Source of the DNA: an uncultured Paracoccaceae bacterium
GTDB lineage: Bacteria > Pseudomonadota > Alphaproteobacteria > Rhodobacterales > Rhodobacteraceae
Direction: 5' to 3'
Assembly: GCA_947497065.1 (NCBI GenBank)
Contig: CANMEQ010000006.1
Span: 62,001-126,000 of the forward strand
Length of the DNA: 64,000 nt
Shown here piece after piece: positions 44,303 through 52,698 of this stretch (positions are counted from its first letter, which is position 1; each line of letters begins with the position of its first letter). The position numbers and the translations under genes are program-made. Under the pieces are notes generated by a model. It worked only from the letters and a program-made list of their open reading frames with translations. It was not told the DNA's origin and made no database searches.

Positions 44303-44761
44303 TTGAAGCCTGAGCATTCATCCCCCGAGACGATCGTGATCTTTGATACAGATTGCGTTTTATGTGCCCGTTGGGTGGGGTTTTTGTTGGCGCGTGAACA
44401 GGGGGATCAGTTTCAATTTGCGTCCAGTCGCAAGGCAGTGGGGCGGAAGTTGGCGATGGAGCATGGGTATAGCTTGTCGGATCTTGATCTGACCTATCTG
44501 GTTTTGCGGGGTGGCCAAGCCTTTGCGAAGACAGATGCAAGCCTGCAGTTGCTTGGCGCGCTGCGCCCGCCTTGGTCGTATCTGAGGGTCCTGCGGTTTG
44601 TTCCAAAGCCCCTGCGCAATTGGGTGTATGATGCTGTGGCCCGAAACCGGTTGAAATGGTTCGGGGAACGCCCAGATTGCTACCTGCCCACGGCTGCGCA
44701 GCGGCACAAATTTCTAGATGAAATCCCAAATCTGGCGGAGGCCACCACGCGGGCGGAGTGA
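44303..44761 (+). CDS. Thiol-disulfide oxidoreductase, DCC family
   Basis: A 152-residue DCC-family (DUF393) protein, named for the conserved Asp-Cys-Cys; DTDCVLC here gives Cys18 and Cys21 in a thioredoxin-like CxxC. Homologues are predicted to move electrons to or from thiols. Other family features: FASSRKAVGRKL, DLTYLVLRGGQAFAKTDASLQLL and YDAVARNRLKWFG. The start used is a TTG with a GAG six bases before it; an in-frame GTG at 44336 would delete most of the first strand. Its last 48 bases overlap the convergent P450 gene. Confidence 0.88.
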   Translation: MKPEHSSPETIVIFDTDCVLCARWVGFLLAREQGDQFQFASSRKAVGRKLAMEHGYSLSDLDLTYLVLRGGQAFAKTDASLQLLGALRPPWSYLRVLRFVPKPLRNWVYDAVARNRLKWFGERPDCYLPTAAQRHKFLDEIPNLAEATTRAE

Positions 44762-46057
44762 GAATTCTGGCAAGGGGACGGGCCGGGTGCGCGACGGGGC
44801 CGGAACCATGCGTTGCAACAAGGTTGCGACGACAAGACAGGATTCCATCAATCCGAAATTCTGCCCGATGCACACCCGTGGACCTGCGCCAAAGGGGAAA
44901 TATGCGAATTTCGGCCAGGTGGGGGGCTGTAGAAATCGTGCTGGGTCGAACATGTCTGGGGCATTGAAAAACCGCGGGTCGCGGTGGGTCGTATGGGGGA
45001 CGATTTGAACCAAGTCCCCTTTCCGGATTTTCACGCCGAGCAGGTCGACGTCTTCTTCGGCTTGTCGGATAAAGAGGGTGTATGCGGGCGGAAAGAGACG
45101 CAATGTTTCGTCGATGACCGCGCGCAGAATGGGCAGATCGTGCAGGTCAGCCGCTGTGGGCGCGCGCCCTTGCACGACGGTGGCCAGTTCGTGCTGCACC
45201 TGCGCAAGCCAATCAGGGGCGTTTGATAGGCAGGTGAACACCCAGCTGAGCAAGGCACCGGAGGTTTCATGGCCCGCGATGAGCAGGCTCATAACATCGT
45301 TTTGGATGTCTTCGGCCACGCCATTATGTTCTGTGATCAACGTCGCCAAGAGGTCACTTTGGTTGCCGTCTGCCCCGCGCGCCATGCGGTCGTGGACCAG
45401 CCCGCGCACGAGGTCATCCATGACTTTGATCGCCCATCGTTTATCGGCTTTTTGGGAGGTGGGGAGCCAGTCTGGCAAGGTGAGGGGGGAGGTGGATTCG
45501 CGAAATGCGGTGGCGGAGAGGATTTTGATGGCCTGTTCGATTTCGGCCCCATTTTCACGAGGCGCTGCGCCAAACATCGTGCGGGTCGCAATGTCGAGCG
45601 TGAGGCGCGCCATTCGGGCGTCGGTGTCCAGTGTGATGCGGCCATCCGTGCTTTGCTGTCGTAAGGTATCGGTGAGCGCTTGTGTTTCTTGCACGGCCAT
45701 TGCGCCGTAGTCGGGCAGTCGTTTTGTTTGGAACGCTGGCATGACCTTTCTGCGGCGCGCGCGCCATGCCTCTCCTTCGGCGAGAAGCAAGCTGTCGCCG
45801 TTCCATTGGCGCACCACATTCATCAGTTTTTTGAACCTGATAAAGCTGGACCACTGTCGCGCTAAAAGGGCCTCGATATGGTCGGGGTGAAACAGGAGAT
45901 GGCTGCGGTAGGGCCCAAGGCGCATAGTGACGACATCCCCGTGGCGGCTGCGCATATCGTGATAGAAGTTCAATTGATCGCGTTTGATCCGCCGCAAATG
46001 GGGGATCCCCAAAAGGTAGGGGGAGGGTTGGCGCGCGATTATGTGTGGTTGGGTCAT
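44714..46057 (-). CDS. Cytochrome P450
   Basis: A 447-residue soluble P450 monooxygenase. The heme loop FGAGPRVCIGQ puts the proximal thiolate at Cys396; the K-helix ExxR is in DETLRLFPPAYT, and the I-helix oxygen motif is AGHETSGALL. The C-terminal half resembles bacterial CYPs of the fatty-acid/P450 BM3-like or CYP4-like groups; substrate is unknown. It is the last gene of a coupled operon: its start overlaps the methyltransferase stop by 4 nt. A ferredoxin or reductase partner is not adjacent. The 3' 48 bases overlap the opposing DCC gene. Confidence 0.94.
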   Translation of the reverse strand: MTQPHIIARQPSPYLLGIPHLRRIKRDQLNFYHDMRSRHGDVVTMRLGPYRSHLLFHPDHIEALLARQWSSFIRFKKLMNVVRQWNGDSLLLAEGEAWRARRRKVMPAFQTKRLPDYGAMAVQETQALTDTLRQQSTDGRITLDTDARMARLTLDIATRTMFGAAPRENGAEIEQAIKILSATAFRESTSPLTLPDWLPTSQKADKRWAIKVMDDLVRGLVHDRMARGADGNQSDLLATLITEHNGVAEDIQNDVMSLLIAGHETSGALLSWVFTCLSNAPDWLAQVQHELATVVQGRAPTAADLHDLPILRAVIDETLRLFPPAYTLFIRQAEEDVDLLGVKIRKGDLVQIVPHTTHRDPRFFNAPDMFDPARFLQPPTWPKFAYFPFGAGPRVCIGQNFGLMESCLVVATLLQRMVPAPSRTRPVPLPEFSLRPRGGLRQIWDFI

Positions 46058-47295
46058 GGGTGTTGGGCCCTTTTGGGACTGGCCAGCCCGACCAGATGTT
46101 GGAGCGCCAAGAGCGGCACCAGCACGGTTGCCGAGACCAACATCCAGCCGAAATTCACCTGAGCGAAAGCGGCGAAAACGGCGGCGGTGCCTTGGAACGC
46201 GGTGACATTTTCGGTGTGTTCAAACCGTGCGGGACCTGGTGTTTCGATCACGGTGAGCGCTTCGGCGTGATCAAAAATGCGGCGCAGTGGGGCGAGATGT
46301 GCGGGGAGGTGAAGTGTCGCGCTGCCCTTGATCCATGGTGTCCAGCGGGGGCGCCATTCGGGCACGTTGTTTTTGTACTCGGGCCAGCCGTCGGGAAACC
46401 GTTTGAGAAGGTCGTGGCGGTGATGCCAGCGGACCATGCCTTGGACGAAGATCCAGGCCATGAGGGCCGCGGCCATGATCCAGATGTTCATCACAAACAC
46501 CCCGATCACCAAGAATGCCAATGCCGCTGACAGCTGCATTGGATTGGACACATAGGCGTAGATGCCGGTGGTTACCAAACGTTGGGTTGGGTCTAGCGGG
46601 ATGGGCGTGCCGCGCCCTTGTAGACACAAGGTTTGATTGGCCGACAGCCCGATGGCAGACACAAGGCAGAGCGCTGCGAGTGTGAGGCTTATGGACCACG
46701 TGGAGCGGTCAAACAGCCGCCATTCGCCGCCCATGGCCTGCATCACAAGGGAGGGGACGATGGCGAAGATCAACCCGCCGGTCATGATCGCCAAGAGGGC
46801 GCACCGAAGGGGCAGGTGGCTGTCTCCGGCGGTCCATTTAGCGAGGTAGATGGCCGGAACATGCGCAAATGCGAAGACGAAAATCACGCCCCAGAACCAG
46901 TTGTCGCCGGCAAAGACCAAAGGCTGAAGGGTGCTGAACAGCGTGCCGTGCAGGCCCAGAACAATGGGCAGGCACAGCAGCAAAGGGCGGGTGTTGGGAA
47001 ACGCCAAAAACAAGGCAGGGCCAAACAGGATTGAGCCCCCGATCAAGATGTCAGCGGGCAGTCCGTTGAGCATCAGAGCATCCCACCCGTAGTGCCACCA
47101 GCCCAGTTCGATCGCGATCATATGTGTGATGAAGACAATCGGTACGCCGTATAAAAAGGCAAATAGCGCGCCAATCTGCAGTCTTCGCGAGGGCGCGCGC
47201 AGTTTGAGCATGACCCCCATCAAGGCCAAAGGGCAAAGCAGCAGTGCCCATCTGAGGGCCAACATCAGCGGTTCGGGTAATACGAGATCAATCAT
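46054..47295 (-). CDS. Integral membrane methyltransferase (isoprenylcysteine carboxyl methyltransferase-like)
   Basis: A 413-residue polytopic membrane protein. About ten hydrophobic segments are visible, and the second half contains the PEMT/ICMT-type core: DPTQRLVTTGIYAYVSNPMQL followed by a helical hairpin and WPEYKNNVPEW, where this family binds S-adenosylmethionine. The N-terminal half resembles NnrU/ICMT-linked membrane regions but I cannot name it. The ATG chosen overlaps the preceding gene's stop by 4 nt (ATGA), and the stop overlaps the P450 start by 4 nt. It could methylate a lipid, quinone-like or prenyl product made or used by the P450; this is inference. Confidence 0.82.
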   Translation of the reverse strand: MIDLVLPEPLMLALRWALLLCPLALMGVMLKLRAPSRRLQIGALFAFLYGVPIVFITHMIAIELGWWHYGWDALMLNGLPADILIGGSILFGPALFLAFPNTRPLLLCLPIVLGLHGTLFSTLQPLVFAGDNWFWGVIFVFAFAHVPAIYLAKWTAGDSHLPLRCALLAIMTGGLIFAIVPSLVMQAMGGEWRLFDRSTWSISLTLAALCLVSAIGLSANQTLCLQGRGTPIPLDPTQRLVTTGIYAYVSNPMQLSAALAFLVIGVFVMNIWIMAAALMAWIFVQGMVRWHHRHDLLKRFPDGWPEYKNNVPEWRPRWTPWIKGSATLHLPAHLAPLRRIFDHAEALTVIETPGPARFEHTENVTAFQGTAAVFAAFAQVNFGWMLVSATVLVPLLALQHLVGLASPKRAQHP

Positions 47296-47663
47296 GCCAA
47301 TATCCGCGCTTTGAGGGCGCTGCGCAGGCGCGGCGGGCATTTGGTTTCAAACAGTTCAACGACCAGAAAAACAACAGGAAACCCCAGAGCCAGATACAAA
47401 GCAAATGACGGCAACGCCAAAATCAGGACAAGCTGGATCAGAACGCCCAGCTGCATCAGCGCGCCTTCTTCGGAGACCATATCCCGCAGGGTGAGCACAT
47501 AGGCAAAGGCGAGGGAGGGTAAAATAACGCTCAGCGGGAAGGCCAAGAAGGCCGTTTCATCCCCGGCGCTGAGCTGGTGGATGGCGGAATATGCGCGGCC
47601 GAGTATCGCAACCAGCGCGGCGCAACATGCGATGCGACGCCATGATCGTTTTATGTTGTTCAC
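47292..47663 (-). CDS. Small four-helix membrane protein, first gene of the P450 operon
   Basis: A 123-residue protein with four predicted membrane helices (about 10-28, 38-58, 70-90, 90-108), an N-terminal basic stretch (KRSWRR) and a basic tail. I do not recognise a family. Translational coupling (4-nt overlap) to the methyltransferase suggests a joint function. Nothing else can be said from sequence. Confidence 0.75.
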   Translation of the reverse strand: MNNIKRSWRRIACCAALVAILGRAYSAIHQLSAGDETAFLAFPLSVILPSLAFAYVLTLRDMVSEEGALMQLGVLIQLVLILALPSFALYLALGFPVVFLVVELFETKCPPRLRSALKARILA

Positions 47664-47789
47664 GTCACCATCCGCACATCGTTTACTGCTTTACCCGTGG
47701 GAGGATAGGCGAGCACATCTGGTAAGGAAAGCGGGCGATTGGCTATGGAATTTGCGAACGCCGAAAGAACAGTGTCTCTGAGAGGCCAA

Positions 47790-48251
47790 CTATATCTTTG
47801 GAGGTGGCAACGTCATGGACCGCTTCACCGTGCCATATGCAAAACTTGTATCAATCGATGCGATGCCAGGGATGCGATGCAGGCTTTCTCGAACAAACTG
47901 TTCATAATCCGCGAGGTCGCGTGTGAGCACCCGCAGAATGTAATCATCGCTTCCCGTCACGACATAGCAATCTAATATTTGCTCGATATCACGGATTTTG
48001 GCCTCAAAGGCTTGTACGGCTTTGCCGGTGTGCTCCGACAGGCGGATCCGAACGAAGACCGTAATGGGGAGGCCAAACGCCTCTTCGTCTACAATTGCTG
48101 TATACCCTTTGATCACACCGGAGGCTTCAAGCGCACGGGTGCGGCGCAAACAGGGGGATGGTGACAGGTTTACAGCCTCCGCCAAATCCTGATTGGTGAG
48201 GCGGCCATTTTTCTGCAGTGATCTAATGATCTGGAGGTCTTTTTCGTCCAT
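47790..48251 (-). CDS. Lrp/AsnC family transcriptional regulator
   Basis: A 153-residue Lrp regulator with an N-terminal HTH (MDEKDLQIIRSLQKNGRLTNQDLAEAVNLSPSPCLRRTRAL) and a RAM domain (ILDCYVVTGSDDYILRVLTRDLADYEQFVRE). The start follows a GGTTGG stretch; an upstream frame adds 20 residues with no support. It is divergent from an EamA transporter and an aromatic aminotransferase, a classic arrangement for an amino-acid exporter and its regulator. Autoregulation through the repeats in the shared promoter region is likely. Confidence 0.92.
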   Translation of the reverse strand: MDEKDLQIIRSLQKNGRLTNQDLAEAVNLSPSPCLRRTRALEASGVIKGYTAIVDEEAFGLPITVFVRIRLSEHTGKAVQAFEAKIRDIEQILDCYVVTGSDDYILRVLTRDLADYEQFVRESLHRIPGIASIDTSFAYGTVKRSMTLPPPKI

Positions 48252-48252
48252 T

Positions 48253-48310
48253 TGCCAACCAATAATAGCATATAATGCCAATTTGTTACCTAAGGGGGCT
48301 ATAATTGGCA
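48253..48310. promoter_or_regulatory. Candidate Lrp operator: three TGCCAA/TTGGCA elements
   Basis: TGCCAA at 48253-48258 and 48276-48281 and the inverted TTGGCA at 48305-48310 lie in AT-rich sequence with two TATAAT-like boxes (48271 and 48300). Spacings of 23 and 29 bp put them on similar helix faces, as expected for an octameric or wrapped Lrp complex. Confidence 0.5.
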
Positions 48311-48367
48311 ACCAAATGCCTCGGATGATCCGCTAACATTGTGCCATCTTGAACGGGACTTGATGCA

Positions 48368-49285
48368 ATGGCTTACGCGACTTCCTCGACGATCACCTCA
48401 CCTCATTCGCCTTTACGTATTCGAGATACTCTCGTTGGGTCTATCGCGATGGGCGTTACCTTGTGCATTTGGGTGGGATTTGCCCTGTCGGTCCGTGCAA
48501 CTGAGGGCGCTCACCTTGAGATTGCAGATGTTGCATTTATTCGGGCCTGTGTACCTGCGCTCGTCCTTGGGCCATTTCTATGGCTGCGCCGGGAAAAACT
48601 GCGTGTTCTTTCGCCAAGATCCGCAGCTGCCATTGTGCTTGGCGGCGGTGCGCCCTTTTTCGCGCTGGCTGCCATTGGAGGCGGTTTCACCTCGGCAACT
48701 CATGTTGGTGCATTGATCGCAGGCACTGTTCCCCTGGCGCTGGCCCTGTTGATGTGGGTGGGGTTCGGTCAACGGCCCAAGCTTCGCGGTGTCAGCGCTC
48801 TGTTGACGATTGTGTTGGGTGCGGTGCTGCTCATCGTTTCATCGGGGGCCAATGTCAGCAATGTGGTATGGGGCACGGTGGCCCTATTGTTGGCCAGCCT
48901 TGCCTGGGCGACCTACACCATTGGCCTGCGCAGCTCAGGGCTTGATCCATTGACGGCTGGAGGCCTCGTGTCTGTTCCATCAGCGATCATCCTGCTGCCA
49001 ATGATCGTCACAGGCGCAGTTCCAACCACGCTTTTCACGAGCCCCCCCGCCGAGGTGATCGGCTTTGTGCTCGTGCAGGGCGTCGGCGTTGGTCTTGTGG
49101 CCAGCCTGACCTATGTCACCGCGATCCGGCTGTTGGGCGCGGACAAATGCGCCGCGATCGGTGCCGGCGCGCCTGCGATTACGGCCGTTCTGGCCTGGCC
49201 GATCCTTGGCGAAGCGCTCAGCGTTCCCAGTCTTGCAGCCGTCGGCATCATCTGCGCTGGCATTTGGCGCGCGAACAAATCTTAG
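48368..49285 (+). CDS. EamA-family amino-acid/metabolite exporter
   Basis: A 305-residue DMT transporter with ten hydrophobic helices in two EamA repeats (about 20-145, 160-300). Landmarks: GVTLCIWVGFALSVRATEG in the first helix, PFFALAAIGGGFTSATHVGALIAGTVPL, and LGADKCAAIGAGAPAITAVLAWPILGE near the end. It lies 12 nt before an aminotransferase and opposite an Lrp gene, which suggests that it exports an amino acid or its transamination product. Direction and substrate are inferred from context only. Confidence 0.88.
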   Translation: MAYATSSTITSPHSPLRIRDTLVGSIAMGVTLCIWVGFALSVRATEGAHLEIADVAFIRACVPALVLGPFLWLRREKLRVLSPRSAAAIVLGGGAPFFALAAIGGGFTSATHVGALIAGTVPLALALLMWVGFGQRPKLRGVSALLTIVLGAVLLIVSSGANVSNVVWGTVALLLASLAWATYTIGLRSSGLDPLTAGGLVSVPSAIILLPMIVTGAVPTTLFTSPPAEVIGFVLVQGVGVGLVASLTYVTAIRLLGADKCAAIGAGAPAITAVLAWPILGEALSVPSLAAVGIICAGIWRANKS

Positions 49286-49297
49286 GAGCCTCTACAC

Positions 49298-50479
49298 ATG
49301 TTGCAAAACCTGACCATGCTCGCCCCCGATCCGATCTGGGGCCTCACGGCGGACTTTCAGGCCGATCCACGGCCTCAAAAGCTCGATCTGATTGTCGGTG
49401 TCTATCGCGATGAGACCGGTCAGACACCCACGCTGGATGTGGTGAAGCACGCTGAACGGCAATTGGCGGACATGGCGGTGCCCAAGTCCTATCGCCCTTT
49501 GGCAGGCAATGTAGAATTCAATGCGTCAATGTCGCGGCTACTGCTTGGCGACGGGGCGAACCAACTTGAGAGAGCCGCGACAATTCAGACCGTGGGTGGC
49601 ACAGGTGCGCTTCGGCTTTTGGGAGATTTCATCAAGCTGGCACATCCAGGGGCTACCGTTTGGACAACCGATCCCGGATACGTCAATCACCGTCCGATCT
49701 TCGAGGCCGCGGGCCTTTGCGTCCGCGATTACCCTTGGCGGCAAAGCCCAGATGGCATCGATGTCGCGCGGGCGTTTCATGGCCTTGCGGACGCCCAGCC
49801 AGGCGACATTCTTTTGATCCACGGCTGCTGTCACAATCCGTCGGGTATCGATCCGAGCGCCGAAGACTGGACCGAGATTGCGGCATTTTGCGCCAAGCAT
49901 GACGTGATTCCACTGGTCGATATTGCCTACCAGGGCTTTGGAGATGGATTGGGCAAGGACGCGGCGGGCCTGCGCCATCTGGTCGAGACGCTGCCTTTGG
50001 TTCTCTGTGCCGCGAGCTGTTCGAAAAACATGGGGCTCTATTGTGATCGGCTTGGGGTGGCGATGGTTGTGGCCCCTGATGTGGGTGCGGTTGCGAACAC
50101 GATGCGAAATTTAGAAAATCTCGGGCGGACAAATTATTCTATGCCTCCTGAACACCCGGCTGCAGTGGCAAATTTGGTCTTCAATGCGAAAACACAGTGG
50201 GTCGCCGAACTGAGCGCCATTCGTGCGCGCGTGTCTTCCTTGCGCACCGCATTGTGCGACACATTAGAACGTCAAGGCGCACCTGAGACGTTTCAGGCGT
50301 TGCGACGACACAAGGGGATGTTTTCGATACTCCCTTTAAGCTCTGTCCAGATGCAACGACTGCGCTCGGAGTATGGTCTCTACGGCAGCGACACCGGTCG
50401 CGTGAACATTGCCGGACTGCGCGCTGCGGATATCGCGATGGTCGCAACAGCACTTGCAGACGCAGCGGCGCGACCTTGA
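49298..50479 (+). CDS. Aromatic/aspartate aminotransferase (class I)
   Basis: A 393-residue PLP enzyme of the aspartate/tyrosine aminotransferase group (AspC/TyrB, fold type I subgroup alpha). The opening DPIWGLTADFQADPRPQKLDLIVGVYRDE is diagnostic, as are GGTGALRLLGDF, CCHNPSGID (PLP Asn), DIAYQGFGDG and the PLP lysine in CSKNMGLYCDR. Substrate (aspartate or aromatic) is not resolved. It is co-transcribed with the EamA gene and faces the Lrp regulator. Confidence 0.93.
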   Translation: MLQNLTMLAPDPIWGLTADFQADPRPQKLDLIVGVYRDETGQTPTLDVVKHAERQLADMAVPKSYRPLAGNVEFNASMSRLLLGDGANQLERAATIQTVGGTGALRLLGDFIKLAHPGATVWTTDPGYVNHRPIFEAAGLCVRDYPWRQSPDGIDVARAFHGLADAQPGDILLIHGCCHNPSGIDPSAEDWTEIAAFCAKHDVIPLVDIAYQGFGDGLGKDAAGLRHLVETLPLVLCAASCSKNMGLYCDRLGVAMVVAPDVGAVANTMRNLENLGRTNYSMPPEHPAAVANLVFNAKTQWVAELSAIRARVSSLRTALCDTLERQGAPETFQALRRHKGMFSILPLSSVQMQRLRSEYGLYGSDTGRVNIAGLRAADIAMVATALADAAARP

Positions 50480-50520
50480 GACGTTAGTGCAATTGCCCAG
50501 CGGACTTGAGTTGTTGAGGG

Positions 50521-51171
50521 CTAGATCGTCGGGGTTTCTGTGACACCGATGAGCATGTCGGAGATGGGCCATAGGTCGGTGAAAGCGGATGTGATTTGGG
50601 TCGGGAAGTCACCGGAGGGTTCTGGATGGCCGGTGACGATGAGGCCTTTGTGGCGCAGGAGCGGGCCGTGGGGGTGGTCTTTGCCAAACTCTGCGGGCAC
50701 GCGTTTGAGCTTTGGGGGGCGGCGGGTGTAGCCTTTGGCTTCGACCGTTTCGATTTTGGCGGTGAGATAGGCGCCGTCCATGTCGGCCATTTTGCGCCAG
50801 TCGGTGAGCACGTCTTTGGAAAACTCCATGATGCCGGTGCCGACGGTGATGGTGTCCAGATCAATGCCGAAGAAGAATACCACGTCTTGGCGGGTGCCTG
50901 TGTCGAGCCGCCAGAGCATGTGCAGGTGGGTTTTGTAGGGGGTTTTGTCCTTTGAAAACCGGATGTCGCGTTGGGGGCGGAAGAGTTTTCCGGTGACGGG
51001 CAGGTCGCTGAGGCTGGCGAGATGGGGGGAGATGGTGTCGAGCAGGGCGAGGGCCGGGGTTTTCAGACGGTCGTCGTAGGTGTCTTTGTGGGCGTGAAAC
51101 CATTCGCGCGTGTTGGTGTGCGACAGGTTACGCAGGAAGGTTTGGGCATCGGGGATGAGGGTGTTGAACAT
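50521..51171 (-). CDS. DUF2461 (TIGR02453) family protein
   Basis: A 216-residue conserved protein of the DUF2461 family. Family motifs: FLRNLSHTNTREWFHAHKDTYD near the start, then RPQRDIRFSKDKTPYKTHL and IMEFSKDVLTDWRKMAD. No enzymatic role is established. The ATG giving MFNTLIPDAQTF is preferred over an upstream start. It is oriented away from the aminotransferase and shares a 72-bp gap with the divergent MATE gene. Confidence 0.87.
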   Translation of the reverse strand: MFNTLIPDAQTFLRNLSHTNTREWFHAHKDTYDDRLKTPALALLDTISPHLASLSDLPVTGKLFRPQRDIRFSKDKTPYKTHLHMLWRLDTGTRQDVVFFFGIDLDTITVGTGIMEFSKDVLTDWRKMADMDGAYLTAKIETVEAKGYTRRPPKLKRVPAEFGKDHPHGPLLRHKGLIVTGHPEPSGDFPTQITSAFTDLWPISDMLIGVTETPTI

Positions 51172-51243
51172 GGGGCCAGTGTAGGCGCGCATGGCGCGGT
51201 TCACAACGCTGGACCTGCGCGGGGATTGGGCCTATCGATCAGT

Positions 51244-52599
51244 ATGAGCACGCAAACATCCTACCGCAATCACACGCGAAAACTGCTGACATTGGGCCTG
51301 CCTTTGGTGGGGGCAAATGTTGCGGCGTTTTCCATTCATATGACCGATTCCATCATGTTGGGGTGGTATTCTGTCACCTCCTTGGCGGCGGCAACTGTGG
51401 CCGGTGGGCTGTGGTTTGTGACGTTCATCGTGGGTGCCGGGTTTGGCCGCGCGGTGACGCCTTTGGTGGCGGAAGCGATTGAGCAGGGCGATGATACGCG
51501 GGCGCGGCGGGTGACGCGGATGGCGTTGTGGTGGTCGGCGATTTTTGCGGCATTGGTGTTTGTGCCGTTTATGTATGCGGAGCATGTTTTGTTGGCGATG
51601 GGGCAGACCCCCGGTGTGGCGGCTGAGGGCGGGACGTATTTGCGGATCGCGGTGTTGGGGATGTTTCCGGCATTGGCGGCGCAGGTGATCCGGTCGTATT
51701 TGGGGGCGCTGGAGCTGACGGCGGTGCAATTGTGGGTGACGCTGGCGGCGTTGCTGTCCAATGCTGTGGTGAATTACGCGTTGATTTTCGGCAACCTTGG
51801 GGCGCCTGAATTGGGGATCAAGGGGGCGGCTGTGGCGTCGGTCGTGGTGCAACTGGTGCAGATGGGCGCGCTGATGGTTTATGTGCAGATCAAAAAGCCC
51901 GAGGTCGCTTTGTTTCGCCGGATTTGGCGCAGTGATCGTGAGGCGATGGGGCAGGTGTTTCGGTTGGGCTTGCCTATTGGGGTGACGTCGTTTGCCGAAG
52001 GGGCGCTGTTTACCGGGTCGTCCATTATGATGGGCTGGATCGGGGAGGTGGAGCTGGCCGCCCACGGGATTGCGCTGCAGCTGACGGCGTTGATGTTTAT
52101 GTTTCATGTGGGGATGTCCGAGGGTGTGACGATCCGTGCGAGCCGCCATTACGGGGCGCGCAACGCGGGCGAGCTGCGGCGTGGGGCGAAGACGGCCTAT
52201 GCTGTGTCGCTGGGGTTTGGTGTGTTTGTTGTGGCGCTGTATCTGTCGATCCCGACCTATCTGGTGGGGCTGTTTATTGATCCCACAGATCCGGCGCGGG
52301 ATGCGGTGCTGGCGCTGGGCGTGGTGTTGTTGATGCTGTCGGCGCTGTTTCAGTTTGTGGATGCGGCGCAGATTGTGGCTTTGGCCGTGTTGCGCGGGGT
52401 GCAGGACACGCGCGTGCCGATGTGGTTGGCGGGGATCAGCTATTGGGGCATCGGGATACCGGCCAGCTATGTGATGGCGTTTCAGCTGGGCTGGGGTGCT
52501 GTGGGCCTGTGGTTGGGGCTGACGGTGGGCTTGGGCACGGCTGCGGTGCTGCTCGGGTGGCGGTTTTGGAAACATTCGGTTCATATCGGGCGAGGCTGA
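51244..52599 (+). CDS. MATE-family multidrug/metabolite efflux protein
   Basis: A 451-residue inner-membrane exporter of the MATE family (NorM group), which uses a cation gradient. Two six-helix MatE units are visible (about 15-230, 235-445), with QMADSIMLG-like HMTDSIMLGWYSV, the SYLGALELTAVQLWVTL segment and LPIGVTSFAEGALFTGSSIMMGWIG in the second unit. The ATG giving MSTQTSYRNHTRKLL is chosen; the frame runs on upstream without support. Substrate unknown. An aminotransferase gene follows 99 nt later. Confidence 0.92.
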   Translation: MSTQTSYRNHTRKLLTLGLPLVGANVAAFSIHMTDSIMLGWYSVTSLAAATVAGGLWFVTFIVGAGFGRAVTPLVAEAIEQGDDTRARRVTRMALWWSAIFAALVFVPFMYAEHVLLAMGQTPGVAAEGGTYLRIAVLGMFPALAAQVIRSYLGALELTAVQLWVTLAALLSNAVVNYALIFGNLGAPELGIKGAAVASVVVQLVQMGALMVYVQIKKPEVALFRRIWRSDREAMGQVFRLGLPIGVTSFAEGALFTGSSIMMGWIGEVELAAHGIALQLTALMFMFHVGMSEGVTIRASRHYGARNAGELRRGAKTAYAVSLGFGVFVVALYLSIPTYLVGLFIDPTDPARDAVLALGVVLLMLSALFQFVDAAQIVALAVLRGVQDTRVPMWLAGISYWGIGIPASYVMAFQLGWGAVGLWLGLTVGLGTAAVLLGWRFWKHSVHIGRG

Positions 52600-52698
52600 G
52601 TAACTTTCGTACTTTGAGTTTGGATTTTATTGGTCAGCAATGTTGACCTATGTTGCGGCGCGCCCTAGGGTGGCCGGACCTAAACAGGAGGGCGACAG

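Noticed and set aside
44142-44873. Minus-strand open frame of 243 codons across the DCC gene
   Set aside because: Antisense to the DCC gene and the poly-C tract, Pro/Thr-rich and without any domain; the plus-strand gene is supported by its CxxC and family motifs.
51232-52584. Long minus-strand open frame rich in His, Arg and Gln
   Set aside because: Antisense to the MATE gene, extreme composition and no family features; shadow frame.
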